In this document: one piece after another, positions 26,383 through 35,060 of the stretch | Position numbering within the stretch: the first letter of the stretch is position 1 | How the letters are laid out: each line of letters opens with the position of its first letter | Assembly: GCF_052114605.1 (NCBI RefSeq) | Contig: NZ_JBFRFB010000006.1 | Coordinates: forward strand, 62,001-126,000 | From: Microvirga sp052114605 | GTDB taxonomy: Bacteria; Pseudomonadota; Alphaproteobacteria; Rhizobiales; Beijerinckiaceae | Length of the DNA: 64,000 nucleotides | Direction of reading: 5' to 3' | Position numbers and translations under genes: made by a program | Notes under the pieces: model-generated | Databases searched by the model: none | What the model was told of the DNA's origin: nothing | The model's input: the letters and a program-made list of their open reading frames with translations, nothing else

Positions 26383-26562
26383 CTACTCGGGGTCGCCAAT
26401 CGCGCCTGGCAGGTCCGGGTCGTTCCCCATTGAGCCTCGAGGGATTGGAGACTGGGTAAGCTGGGACTCAACGTAGTTGGGAGGCCTTCCATCCGAGCTT
26501 CCAGACACGCAGCCGGAAACCAAAGCCGTCAGGATGATCAGAAGTGGGAGCTTAGCTTGCAT
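26383..26562 (-). CDS. Small putative lipoprotein
   Basis: The ATG at 26562, preceded by AAGGAAC, begins a 59-residue product with a lipoprotein signal peptide and lipobox LVSGC at residues 14-18. The mature part is about 41 residues, rich in Gly, Ser, Pro and Asp, with no recognised domain. Small lipoproteins of this kind are common in rhizobia and of unknown role. The neighbours offer no hint. Confidence 0.6.
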   Translation of the reverse strand: MQAKLPLLIILTALVSGCVSGSSDGRPPNYVESQLTQSPIPRGSMGNDPDLPGAIGDPE

Positions 26563-26765
26563 CGACTGTTCCTTCACATGGAGGAAATCTGAAGCGGCCT
26601 CTATGGCCAACGCAACAAAAGCCAAGTCTGTATGTCTCTGGCAGATAGAAAGTGAAAATCTGCCTTTTTCTTAGATTTGAGGAGCCCTGCTCCCTATTGT
26701 TTAGCTTAAGCCTCTCAGGTCAAGTTTAAAGTGTTTGTATAATTTCACCGACATGTACCGTGATC

Positions 26766-27383
26766 TCAGGAGGTCAGGTTGAATGCCTGCTTGATGCCGA
26801 GCACAATGCCATTCACGGCGACACTGGCGAGGATGAGTCCCATGACGCGGCTGATCACGCTCGCCCCGGCATCGCCGATGATCTTGATGATCCGCGAAGC
26901 CATCAGCATGAGAACCAGGGTAACCGCCAGAATGAACGCCATCTGCAGGACGGTTTCGGCCTGCTCGGAGATACTGAACTTGCTGTTATCCGTCAGGGAG
27001 ACGACAGCAAGCATCGCTCCTGGGCTTGCGATGGACGGAATGGCCAAGGGATAGATCGATCGATCGGAAACCGAACTTTTAATATCCTTTTCTTCTGCTT
27101 CCAGCTTCGGCTCGCCGAAGATCATCGTCATGGCGAACAGGAAGAGCACGACGCTGCCGGCGATCTGAAATGCATCGAGGTCGATGTCCATCGCCTGAAG
27201 CAGTACTTGGCCTGCAATGACGAAGAACAGGAGAACCGCGAAAGCCGCAAGCGCGGCACTGAGAGCCGTCCGCCTGGCAGCGGCAGCACTCATCCCGGCC
27301 GTGACGGCGAGAAAAACCGGAAGGGTTCCGATCGGGTCGATTACCACCCACAGGGTGATCAAGTCAGTCAGATATTGGCTCAT
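26766..27383 (-). CDS. marC: MarC family integral membrane protein
   Basis: Starting at the ATG at 27383 (MSQYLTDLITLW) the protein has 205 residues and about six membrane helices. Family features are VVIDPIGTLPVFLAVTAGM near the N-terminus and AIPSIASPGAMLAVV in the middle. The UPF0056/MarC family lies in the inner membrane; an early proposed role in multiple antibiotic resistance was not upheld and the function remains open. A longer start at 27425 is possible but has no better support. The gene follows ggt in the same direction with an 82-bp gap. Confidence 0.9.
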   Translation of the reverse strand: MSQYLTDLITLWVVIDPIGTLPVFLAVTAGMSAAAARRTALSAALAAFAVLLFFVIAGQVLLQAMDIDLDAFQIAGSVVLFLFAMTMIFGEPKLEAEEKDIKSSVSDRSIYPLAIPSIASPGAMLAVVSLTDNSKFSISEQAETVLQMAFILAVTLVLMLMASRIIKIIGDAGASVISRVMGLILASVAVNGIVLGIKQAFNLTS

Positions 27384-27465
27384 GCGGCAAAGCTCAGGTT
27401 CGGGAGCAAACTTAAGCGTTCTCAACGGCTCTCGCCAAGCTCAGCTGTTAGCTCCCTCCCCCCAT

Positions 27466-29229
27466 TCAGTTGCCGATGGCTACGCCTTCCCGGCGGCCGT
27501 CCGCACCGCCAGTCAGGCCATTGGGACCAACCACGATGGCCTGAATGCCGGAATTCATCTCAATCGCCTTCACCTCATGCCCTTTGGCCTCAAGTGCCGC
27601 TTTCCAGCCCTCCGCTTCAGTACCGGCCTCGATCTCGGTTGGGCCATTGCGGCTGCCGAAATTCGGCAGATCGACCGCCACCTGCGGATCGAGCTTCCAG
27701 TCCAGAAGGCCGACCAGGGCCTTCGCTACATAGGGAATGATCTGGCTTCCGCCGGGCGATCCCACGACTGCATAGAGCTTGCCGCTGCCGTCCAGCACGA
27801 TGGTCGGCGCCATGGAGCTGCGTGGGCGCTTGCCGGGCTCCACGCGATTGGCAACCGGCTTGCCCTCCTCGACCGGCGCGAAGTTGAAGTCCGTGAGTTC
27901 GTTGTTCAGAAGGAAGCCGCTCCTGGTCATTATGCGAGATCCGAACCCATCCTCGATCGTGGTCGTCATCGATACGGCATTGCCGTCTCGATCAACGATG
28001 GAGACGTGGCTGGTGCCGAACTCAATCCCGTCCGAAGGGGCAAAGCGAAACTCCGTCTTCTGGAACGGCGGATCACCCGCCTTGGCCTTTCCCATGGATT
28101 TATCGGGGCTCGCCAGCGAGGCGCGGCTCTTGAGATATCCCGGATCGACAAGGCCGCGAACCGGGACGCTCACAAAAGCCGGATCGCCGAGATAGAGCGC
28201 CCGGTCGGCGAAAGCGAGACGGCCGGCTTCGGCCATCCAATGCACCGCCTCGGGACCGGGCTTCATCGCCGCCATGTCCTGAGTCTCGAGCACGCTCATG
28301 ATCTGCTGGACGGCCACACCTCCAGAGCTCGGTGGGCCCATGCCGCAGATGCGGTAGGTGCGGTAAGAACCGCAGACGGGCTCTCTCTCCTCGACCTTAT
28401 AGGATTTAAGATCCTCAAGCGTCATGTCGCCCGGATTGGCGGTGTGGCGCGTGACCGATGCAACGATATCGGCCGCGATATCACCGGTGTAGAAGACGTC
28501 CGCTCCCTTCTCGGCAATTTCGCGCAGTGTCCTGGCGAAGGCCGAATTCTTCAGGATAGTGCCGACAGGTTTCGGCGTGCCGTCCGCCTGATAAAAGTAT
28601 GCGCGTGCAATGGGATCGTTCTGAAGAAACTTCTCCTGAGTAAGAAGGCCGTTGAGACGCGGTGAAATCGTAAAGCCATCTTCTGCCAAGCGGATGGCCG
28701 GCGCGATCACCTGAGGCCAAGGCAGCTTGCCCCAGCGCTTATGCGCTGTTTCGAGCAGGCGAACAGTCCCAGGAACTCCAACAGAACGCCCCCCTACGAC
28801 CGCGTCGTAGAACTTCATCGGCTTGCCGTCAGGTCCCAGAAACCGCTCCGGATTCGCTGCGGCGGGCGCTGCCTCGCGCCCGTCCAGGGTCGCGAGTTTC
28901 GTCTTGTCCCAATAGAGGAGAAACGCACCGCCGCCGATGCCGGAACTCTGCGGCTCCACGAGGTTCAGAACGAGTTGCACCGCGACGGCGGCATCGACTG
29001 CGCTTCCTCCCGCACCCAGAATCTCGCGTCCTGCCTGTGCGGCCAGCGGATTGGCGGCCGCGACCATATCGCGGGCCGATGTGCCGGCCTGCTTAACGAT
29101 GCGCCCCGTAGAGGCTTCAGGAGCGGGTGCAGTTGGCTGGGCCTTTGCGCCGGATATCAGGACAAGGCTTAAGGCCAGCAGGCTTGCACAGACGACATGT
29201 TGCCAGGAGGAAAGAGCATGATCGGTCAT
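27466..29229 (-). CDS. ggt: Gamma-glutamyltransferase
   Basis: The 587-residue precursor has a Sec signal peptide ending near SGAKAQP, then the large subunit with GGSAVDAAVAVQLVLNLVEP and GGGAFLLYWD. The autocatalytic processing site is at the Thr of GTSHVSIVDRDG (about residue 404), which becomes the N-terminal nucleophile of the small subunit. The enzyme cleaves glutathione and other gamma-glutamyl compounds in the periplasm. The C-terminal region includes the conserved GSPGGSQI oxyanion segment. It is transcribed divergently from the acyl-CoA ligase gene. Confidence 0.93.
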   Translation of the reverse strand: MTDHALSSWQHVVCASLLALSLVLISGAKAQPTAPAPEASTGRIVKQAGTSARDMVAAANPLAAQAGREILGAGGSAVDAAVAVQLVLNLVEPQSSGIGGGAFLLYWDKTKLATLDGREAAPAAANPERFLGPDGKPMKFYDAVVGGRSVGVPGTVRLLETAHKRWGKLPWPQVIAPAIRLAEDGFTISPRLNGLLTQEKFLQNDPIARAYFYQADGTPKPVGTILKNSAFARTLREIAEKGADVFYTGDIAADIVASVTRHTANPGDMTLEDLKSYKVEEREPVCGSYRTYRICGMGPPSSGGVAVQQIMSVLETQDMAAMKPGPEAVHWMAEAGRLAFADRALYLGDPAFVSVPVRGLVDPGYLKSRASLASPDKSMGKAKAGDPPFQKTEFRFAPSDGIEFGTSHVSIVDRDGNAVSMTTTIEDGFGSRIMTRSGFLLNNELTDFNFAPVEEGKPVANRVEPGKRPRSSMAPTIVLDGSGKLYAVVGSPGGSQIIPYVAKALVGLLDWKLDPQVAVDLPNFGSRNGPTEIEAGTEAEGWKAALEAKGHEVKAIEMNSGIQAIVVGPNGLTGGADGRREGVAIGN

Positions 29230-29621
29230 AACGTGGTCCTTAACCAGGGGTGCACAGGCACCACGAGCATAACAGCAGGTTTTGGAGTTAGGAAATTCTG
29301 CCGGAGTCTTCAGACTTGAGTGAGCCTGTCCCTAGTTAATTATCGCGCTCCATAAAGAACATTTCGTTCTTTAAAAAAAATCTCTGCCAGAAACGATCTT
29401 CCGCGGTTTTCTCCTCCCGAAGCTCATAACCGGAGAGAGGAATGCATCGCAGGCAACATTTCGCATTGGCGCTATGATCGGCACCGATGAATCACAAGCT
29501 GCCCCGTACGCGCAGTGGCACGGCGGCTCGGTGGGTGGAAAGCTCTTGATAGGACTTGCCTAACCGAGGACAATTGCTCCGAGCCATTCTCGCAAGAAAT
29601 ACAGGCCAAGGGGAAGCGCCC
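29230..29621. promoter_or_regulatory. Divergent intergenic region between ggt and acyl-CoA ligase
   Basis: The 392-bp gap has no gene with support. It holds a strong inverted repeat at 29353-29373 and an A-tract after it. If the acyl-CoA ligase starts at 29556 instead of 29622 the gap shortens accordingly. Confidence 0.5.
29353..29373. promoter_or_regulatory. Palindrome TAAAGAAC-n5-GTTCTTTA
   Basis: A perfect 8-bp inverted repeat with a 5-bp spacer is flanked by seven A residues. It lies midway between two divergent genes and has no upstream gene to terminate, so a dimeric repressor operator is the best reading. Confidence 0.5.
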
Positions 29622-31262
29622 GTGACTCCGTCTGTCTACGATACGAATCTCGATAAGAACCCGGCGAATTATCAGCCCTTGACGCCACTGCTCTTTCTGG
29701 AGCGCGCGGCGGGTGTCCATCCTGATCGGACAGCCATCATCCATGGTTCCCTGAGACGCAGCTATCGTGACTTCTATGCCCGCTCCAGACGCCTCGCCTC
29801 GGCTCTGACACGGCGCGGCATCGGACACGGCGACACGGTGTCCGTGGTGCTACCCAACACGCCCGCCATGCTCGAATGCCACTATGGCGTTCCCATGGCA
29901 GGGGCAGTGCTCAACACGCTCAACACGCGCCTCGACGCCAAGGTCATCGCCTTTTCTCTTGAGCATAGCGGTGCGAAGGTCCTCATCACAGATCGCGAGC
30001 TGTCAGGCGTCGTAAAGGCGGCCCTTGAAATGGTTGCCATCAAGCCGCTTGTCATCGATTACGACGACCCGGAATTCACAGGACCGGGCGAACTCTTGGG
30101 CGATCTTGAATATGAGGAACTTCTAGCCGAAGGCGATCCAAATTTCGCATGGCAGTTGCCCCATGACGAGTGGGACGCCATCACCCTGAACTACACCTCC
30201 GGCACGACCGGTGACCCCAAAGGCGTCGTGTACCATCACCGCGGCGCGTATCTGCTGGCGATGGGAAATATCGTCACCGGCGAAATGGGGCAGCACCCCG
30301 TCTATTTGTGGACGCTTCCCATGTTCCACTGCAACGGCTGGTGCTTTCCATGGTCCTTGTCGATCGTTGCCGGCACGCATGTGTGCCTGCGCGCTGTGCG
30401 GGCAAAGCCCATATACGACGCCTTGGCAGAACATGGAGTCACGCATCTTTGCGGCGCGCCAATCGTCATGTCGACGCTTCTCAACGCTCCCAAACCTGAG
30501 AAGCGTGCCCTGCCGCACACGATCCGCTTCATGACAGCCGCCGCCCCACCGCCGGAAGCCGTGCTGGCCGCCATGAAGGAAGCCGGCTTCGATGTCTCGC
30601 ATCTGTATGGCCTGACCGAGGTCTACGGACCTGCTGTCGTGAACGAATGGCATAAGGATTGGGACAATCTATCCTCAGCCGAATATGCCGCCAAGAAGGC
30701 CCGCCAAGGCGTCCGCTATCCAGTGCTGGAACAGCTGGATGTGCTCGACCCGGAAACGATGCAGCCCGTGCAAGCAGACGGAAAAACCCTCGGCGAAGTC
30801 ATGTTCCGTGGCAATGTCGTCATGAAAGGTTACCTGAAGAACCCAGCCGCGAACGAGAAAGCCTTCGCAGGCGGATGGTTCCATTCCGGCGATCTGGGCG
30901 TGAAGTATCCGGACGGTTACATTCAACTGAAGGATCGCTCGAAAGACATCATCATCTCAGGAGGAGAGAACATCTCATCCATCGAAGTGGAAGATGTTCT
31001 CTACAAGCACCCCGCGATCCAGGCCGCAGCCGTAGTTGCGATGCCGGATCAGAAGTGGGGGGAGACCCCATGTGCCTTCGTGGAACTGAAACCGGACCAA
31101 TCAGTCACGGCTGAGGACATCATCACCTGGTGCAGACAGCATCTCGCTTCGTTCAAATGTCCGCGCACGGTGATCTTCATTGAACTGCCGAAGACCTCCA
31201 CGGGCAAGATCCAGAAATTTCAGCTGCGTGAACTGGCGCGCGCCCATGCGGGAGCTGCTTGA
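29622..31262 (+). CDS. Acyl-CoA synthetase (AMP-binding)
   Basis: The GTG at 29622 was chosen because AAGGGGAAG precedes it and family proteins begin near this point; a 568-residue frame from 29556 also exists. The 546-residue product has the AMP-binding motif LNYTSGTTGDPKGVVYHH (about 188-205), YGLTEVYGPAV, GWFHSGDLGV, and the C-terminal Lys in STGKIQKFQLRE. It activates a fatty or short-chain carboxylic acid to its CoA thioester with ATP. It resembles the subgroup that includes methylthiopropionate and medium-chain ligases. The convergent hydratase-like gene suggests acyl-CoA metabolism. Confidence 0.88.
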   Translation: MTPSVYDTNLDKNPANYQPLTPLLFLERAAGVHPDRTAIIHGSLRRSYRDFYARSRRLASALTRRGIGHGDTVSVVLPNTPAMLECHYGVPMAGAVLNTLNTRLDAKVIAFSLEHSGAKVLITDRELSGVVKAALEMVAIKPLVIDYDDPEFTGPGELLGDLEYEELLAEGDPNFAWQLPHDEWDAITLNYTSGTTGDPKGVVYHHRGAYLLAMGNIVTGEMGQHPVYLWTLPMFHCNGWCFPWSLSIVAGTHVCLRAVRAKPIYDALAEHGVTHLCGAPIVMSTLLNAPKPEKRALPHTIRFMTAAAPPPEAVLAAMKEAGFDVSHLYGLTEVYGPAVVNEWHKDWDNLSSAEYAAKKARQGVRYPVLEQLDVLDPETMQPVQADGKTLGEVMFRGNVVMKGYLKNPAANEKAFAGGWFHSGDLGVKYPDGYIQLKDRSKDIIISGGENISSIEVEDVLYKHPAIQAAAVVAMPDQKWGETPCAFVELKPDQSVTAEDIITWCRQHLASFKCPRTVIFIELPKTSTGKIQKFQLRELARAHAGAA

Positions 31263-31276
31263 TTGGTGAGCCGTAA

Positions 31277-32077
31277 TTACCGCCCTTTCCACTCCGGCTT
31301 GCGCTTGCCGATGAAGGCATCGATCCCCTCCGCCGCATCTTCAGCCATCATGTTGCAGGCCATCACTTGACCAGCGTAGGCGTAGGCATCCTCCAGGCCC
31401 ATGCTGCGCTGGCGGGCGAACATGGCCTTTCCGGTGCGGATCGCGACAGGGCTCTTGGAGCAGATCACATCCGTCAAGGCGGCAACGGTTGAGTCGAGCT
31501 CTGCATCCGGGGCCATACGGCTGATCAGCCCGTAGGAGAGAGCCTCGGCAGCTGAAATGAAGCGCCCTGTCACGAGCATGTCGAAAGCCTGCTTGGGCGC
31601 CACGTTCCGGGAAAGGGCCACTGCCGGTGTGGAGCAGAAGAGGCCTACATTGATACCGGAGACGGCAAATGTGGCGCTCTCACCTGCAACAGCGAGGTCG
31701 CAGGAGGCGACCAACTGGCATCCAGCCGCAGTCGCCATGCCATGGATACGGGCAATTACCGGAACGGGCAGATTCACGATGCTCTGCATGACCCGGCTGC
31801 ATTGCTCGAACAGGTTCTCATAATATTCCTGTCGTGGATTGGAGCGCATCTGCTTCAGATCATGCCCTGCGCAAAATGCCTTCCCTGCCGCGCCAATGAC
31901 GACACATCGAATGCTTTCATCCACCGCAAGCTCGTCCAGGTTCTCCTGCAAGGCACGCAGCATTCTCTCCGACAGCACATTGTACTGGCCCGGCTGGTTC
32001 AGCGTCAGAGTCACGACGCCGTCCTTGTCCTGGCGCGCCAGAATGGAATCATCGGCGATGATCTGCTGTGCGGTCAT
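31277..32077 (-). CDS. Enoyl-CoA hydratase/isomerase family protein (ECHDC3-like)
   Basis: The 266-residue crotonase-fold protein has AFCAGHDLKQM (about 68-78, first oxyanion-hole strand) and HGMATAAGCQLVASCDLAVA (second). The region then continues with NVGLFCSTPAVALSR, which is typical of the ECHDC3-like group. In that group the usual hydratase glutamates are not all kept, so the reaction is uncertain. It is convergent with the acyl-CoA ligase gene, with only 14 bp between the stops. Confidence 0.87.
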   Translation of the reverse strand: MTAQQIIADDSILARQDKDGVVTLTLNQPGQYNVLSERMLRALQENLDELAVDESIRCVVIGAAGKAFCAGHDLKQMRSNPRQEYYENLFEQCSRVMQSIVNLPVPVIARIHGMATAAGCQLVASCDLAVAGESATFAVSGINVGLFCSTPAVALSRNVAPKQAFDMLVTGRFISAAEALSYGLISRMAPDAELDSTVAALTDVICSKSPVAIRTGKAMFARQRSMGLEDAYAYAGQVMACNMMAEDAAEGIDAFIGKRKPEWKGR

Positions 32078-32200
32078 AGGCTTTTGCTCCTGCCCTCATA
32101 CTTTAGCGCGTTGTTCGCCCAGGCCAAGCCGAATAAGCTGGCACGCGAACGAGCCGCCTACCCAGTAGAGGCTCAGCGAAATGGCAGGAGGGAAGATATC

Positions 32201-32773
32201 GTGAACAAGGCGCCGATAAGCAGATTCTCAACACCGGAAATCGCTGACCTGCCGGATGATATCCGCACGCGCATTCTCACTGTGCAGGAAAAGTCGGGCT
32301 TCGTTCCGAACGTATTCCTCGTCCTAGCCCGGCGTCCCGACGAATTTCGCGCCTTCTTCACCTATTACGATGCCCTCATGGACAAACCTGGGAACATCAC
32401 GAAAGCCGAACGTGAGATGATTGTCGTCACCACCAGCAATGCCAATCAGTGCCAATATTGCGTCATTGCCCACGGGGCCATCCTGCGCATTCGAGCGAAG
32501 AACCCTCTAATTGCCGATCAGGTGGCGATCAACTACCGAAAGGCCGATATCACGGACAGGCAGAAAGCGATGCTCGATTATGCTATGAAAGTGGCTTTCG
32601 AGGCATATGCCGTCAACGGTGCCGATATGGGGCTGTTGGCCTCGCACGGTTTCAGCGAGGAGGATGCATGGGATATCGCCGCCATCGCGGCCTTTTTCGG
32701 GATGTCGAACCGCTTGGCCAATGTCACGAATATGAGACCCAATGACGAGTTCTACACGATGGGGAGAAGCTAA
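32201..32773 (+). CDS. Carboxymuconolactone decarboxylase/alkylhydroperoxidase-like protein
   Basis: The GTG at 32201 with AGGAGGGA just upstream is the likely start; the much longer frame through 31742 is the antisense of the hydratase gene. The 190-residue product carries the CMD/AhpD motif with CQYCVIAHG (redox CxxC and downstream His, about residues 86-94), as in peroxidase-related enzymes of this family. It may protect against peroxides or take part in acid catabolism. It is divergent from the hydratase-like gene. Confidence 0.85.
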   Translation: MNKAPISRFSTPEIADLPDDIRTRILTVQEKSGFVPNVFLVLARRPDEFRAFFTYYDALMDKPGNITKAEREMIVVTTSNANQCQYCVIAHGAILRIRAKNPLIADQVAINYRKADITDRQKAMLDYAMKVAFEAYAVNGADMGLLASHGFSEEDAWDIAAIAAFFGMSNRLANVTNMRPNDEFYTMGRS

Positions 32774-32861
32774 GAGGCGTGCCCCTTAAGAGCAAATTGT
32801 ATGCGAGGCAATTTAGGATCACTTTGTAGAGCGAGATTCCACCAACCACCCGCCAAGACCC

Positions 32862-34070
32862 ATGGTGCTCTATTACTCTGATCGAGAGCGGGATTTTGGA
32901 ACACGTGTGCTCCTCTTCCCGCAGGCGCCCTTTCTATCCGGTTTCACGGAGCCCGAAGTCGTTTGGCTGTCGCCCCCCGCCGGAAGCGTCGGACCAGGCC
33001 CGGCGGATGATCGGATGTATGTCATCGACGCGATCGGCAAGGATGAGCCTTATGCGTTCCCTTATCTCCCACCTTATCTCGGCCCGATCAGGCCTCCTGT
33101 TGCACCTGACGCCAACGGTCATTTCGCGTATTTGACTCCCGGATCCCGCGATTTTCTGGCTGTCCACATGTATGGCTCCGTCCGCCGGGTGTTGGATATC
33201 TTCGAGAGCTATCTCGGACGGAAGATCGAATGGCCTTTCCGTCATGACTATCCGCGCCTTGAGATCATTCCTTTGATTGACTGGGACAATGCACAATCCG
33301 GTTACGGCTATATAGAGTTCGGCCGACCCTCTTCGGCCGAAGATATCACCCACTCCTACGGCCTCAATTTCGATGTTATCGCCCATGAAATCGGGCACAC
33401 CATCCTGTTCTCATTGGTGGGATTTCCCACCACCAGCCAGCTGCCGCTCATGTTCCGCGCATTTCATGAGGCCTGCGCAGACGTCACGGCCCTGATCGGC
33501 CTGCTGCATTTCGACAGCGTGCTCGATAGATTGCTACGCGCGTGCCGCGGCAACATCTACACGCTCAATGAGCTCAACCGCCTCGCCGAGGTATCGGATA
33601 CGAAGCAGATCCGCATCGCCAGCAACAATGCGCGTATGTGGGAAGTGGGATCCGAACCTCATGACGTGTCGCGTCCTCTCACCGGGGCATGCTTCGACAT
33701 CATCGCTTATCTCTACGCGTCAGAGCTCCAGCAGCGCGGTCTCATTCCGCGCGATCTGTGGGAGCTTGCTTACGAAACCAACGAGATGGGTGAGGCGGCG
33801 CACCATGTCTCCGAGGCCTTCGCGAGCCACTACGCGAACCGTCACTTTGCCTTCAAAGCAGCTCTTGTCGAAGCACGGGACATCTTCGGACGCTGTCTTG
33901 TCTCATCCTGGCAAGCCATGTCTCCTGACCAGATGAGCTTTGAATCATTCGGCTCGGCTCTTATCGATGCCTGCCGTATCATCTCCGGCGACCGCCATGT
34001 CGGCGAGTTCGGTGCCATCTTCCGCTGGAGAGGCATCGACATCTCGAGCGCTACGCCTGCGTTTCGCTGA
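32862..34070 (+). CDS. Putative thermolysin-like (gluzincin) metallopeptidase
   Basis: The 402-residue protein has HEIGH at residues 175-179 and a third zinc ligand candidate Glu203 in FHEACADVTA. This is the HExxH plus downstream Glu arrangement of M4/M36-type peptidases. Upstream, DNAQSGYGYIEFG (142-154) parallels the Asn-Ala segment of thermolysin. No signal peptide is seen, so it appears cytoplasmic unless the true start differs; the ribosome site is poor. The 3' end overlaps the convergent gene at 33945 by 126 bp. It faces the YcaO-TfuA operon and could be a processing or immunity peptidase, which is speculation. Confidence 0.7.
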   Translation: MVLYYSDRERDFGTRVLLFPQAPFLSGFTEPEVVWLSPPAGSVGPGPADDRMYVIDAIGKDEPYAFPYLPPYLGPIRPPVAPDANGHFAYLTPGSRDFLAVHMYGSVRRVLDIFESYLGRKIEWPFRHDYPRLEIIPLIDWDNAQSGYGYIEFGRPSSAEDITHSYGLNFDVIAHEIGHTILFSLVGFPTTSQLPLMFRAFHEACADVTALIGLLHFDSVLDRLLRACRGNIYTLNELNRLAEVSDTKQIRIASNNARMWEVGSEPHDVSRPLTGACFDIIAYLYASELQQRGLIPRDLWELAYETNEMGEAAHHVSEAFASHYANRHFAFKAALVEARDIFGRCLVSSWQAMSPDQMSFESFGSALIDACRIISGDRHVGEFGAIFRWRGIDISSATPAFR

Positions 34071-34547
34071 AAGGTCATCGTCATCGCTGAGGGCGACAAT
34101 GCCCTTGATCATCGTTCCAGGCCGAAACATATCGATAAAAAGACGGACGTCCACAATGAATCCAACGGAGGAAACAGGAGGATTGATCTCAAGCAGGTCT
34201 GCTTCGCTCCTACCGTCGCAGGTTTGGTACTCCGGCAGACATCGGTAGAGATCGACAATCGTTCCTTTCACATGCCCATCAATAAATTTCTCCGGAATCT
34301 TCGGCACACCTCGCTTTGTCCAGAGATCCTCATAATGAGGAAAAGCGATGCGCTCGATGGTACACTCGGCCCCTCGGATATTGGCAGAGACGCGACCGAG
34401 AAGAGAATCGCATCGTGGAGCGATGAGTCTCACCCTGAAATATCGCGCATCGACATGAGTGCAGGCTGTGCGGACATAAGCGGGCGATCTGAGCTCGTGC
34501 GTCTCATCAATGGCCCCAGAGAAAAATCCGAAAACCGCCACCATCAC
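33945..34547 (-). CDS. Hypothetical protein, last gene of YcaO-TfuA operon
   Basis: The 200-residue product starts at tandem GTG-ATG codons (34547/34544) preceded by GAGGGAG, 14 bp after the preceding gene. No family is recognised. The first 160 residues look like a folded mixed alpha/beta protein with several Cys. The last 40 are charged and low in complexity (DDDDLSAKRRRS onward) and lie antisense to the metallopeptidase gene, so they may be a read-on after loss of an earlier stop. The position suggests a role in the modification system: substrate, partner or immunity. Confidence 0.6.
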   Translation of the reverse strand: MMVAVFGFFSGAIDETHELRSPAYVRTACTHVDARYFRVRLIAPRCDSLLGRVSANIRGAECTIERIAFPHYEDLWTKRGVPKIPEKFIDGHVKGTIVDLYRCLPEYQTCDGRSEADLLEINPPVSSVGFIVDVRLFIDMFRPGTMIKGIVALSDDDDLSAKRRRSARDVDASPAEDGTELADMAVAGDDTAGIDKSRAE

Positions 34548-34561
34548 GATGCTCCCTCAGA

Positions 34562-35011
34562 TCACTCCGTCAGCTTCCCGCTTCGATGCGCCATTCGATG
34601 AGCGATGGAATAGGCGACCGGCTGCTTGGCCACGTTGATATTGCGGTTGAGGATCAGTTGCTCGAACGTGTCGCCTTGGACCTGCAACTGGATGGTCGGA
34701 GCGAGCTTATCGACATCCCAGGAAAAGTAACCTTGATCCTCCCACCCACATCCTTTCGCATCATCCCCTGGCCCTGAAACGAGGACGATCACGGGCTCCG
34801 GCAATGAGTAGCAATGCCCCTGATAGCAAAATCCATAAACCAGAGCCAAGGTACGCTTCGGATGGGGAGGGTCCGGGGTGCAGACGATTGTTCCCTGCTC
34901 TCCCAGTTCGAGTGCGAAAATGGGAACACCATAGAGAGTGATGCGAGAGGGGCTGTAGCTCAAGTCAGCCGGAACAGGTCTCTTCCGTGTGACTTCGACC
35001 AGATCGGTCAT
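34562..35011 (-). CDS. Hypothetical protein in YcaO-TfuA operon
   Basis: The 149-residue product has an excellent ribosome site (AGGAGG, 7 nt before ATG), so the gene is credible. It contains a beta-rich centre with GVPIFALELGEQGTIVC and the Cys-pair segment GFCYQGHCYSL. It has no signal peptide or membrane helix, and its C-terminal 40 residues are Asn/His/Ala-rich. No family is recognised. It directly follows tfuA (49-bp gap) and is one candidate for the protein or peptide acted on by YcaO-TfuA. Confidence 0.65.
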   Translation of the reverse strand: MTDLVEVTRKRPVPADLSYSPSRITLYGVPIFALELGEQGTIVCTPDPPHPKRTLALVYGFCYQGHCYSLPEPVIVLVSGPGDDAKGCGWEDQGYFSWDVDKLAPTIQLQVQGDTFEQLILNRNINVAKQPVAYSIAHRMAHRSGKLTE

Positions 35012-35060
35012 TGGCCCACCTCCTGCTGCCAGCGTATTTCAGGTAATGCCCGCGCTTAAG

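Noticed and set aside
26760..28665. Two long plus-strand ORFs
   Set aside because: Antisense of marC and ggt; no recognisable domains.
29472..29828. 118-codon minus-strand ORF in ggt/ligase gap
   Set aside because: Mostly antisense of the acyl-CoA ligase gene start and without coding character.
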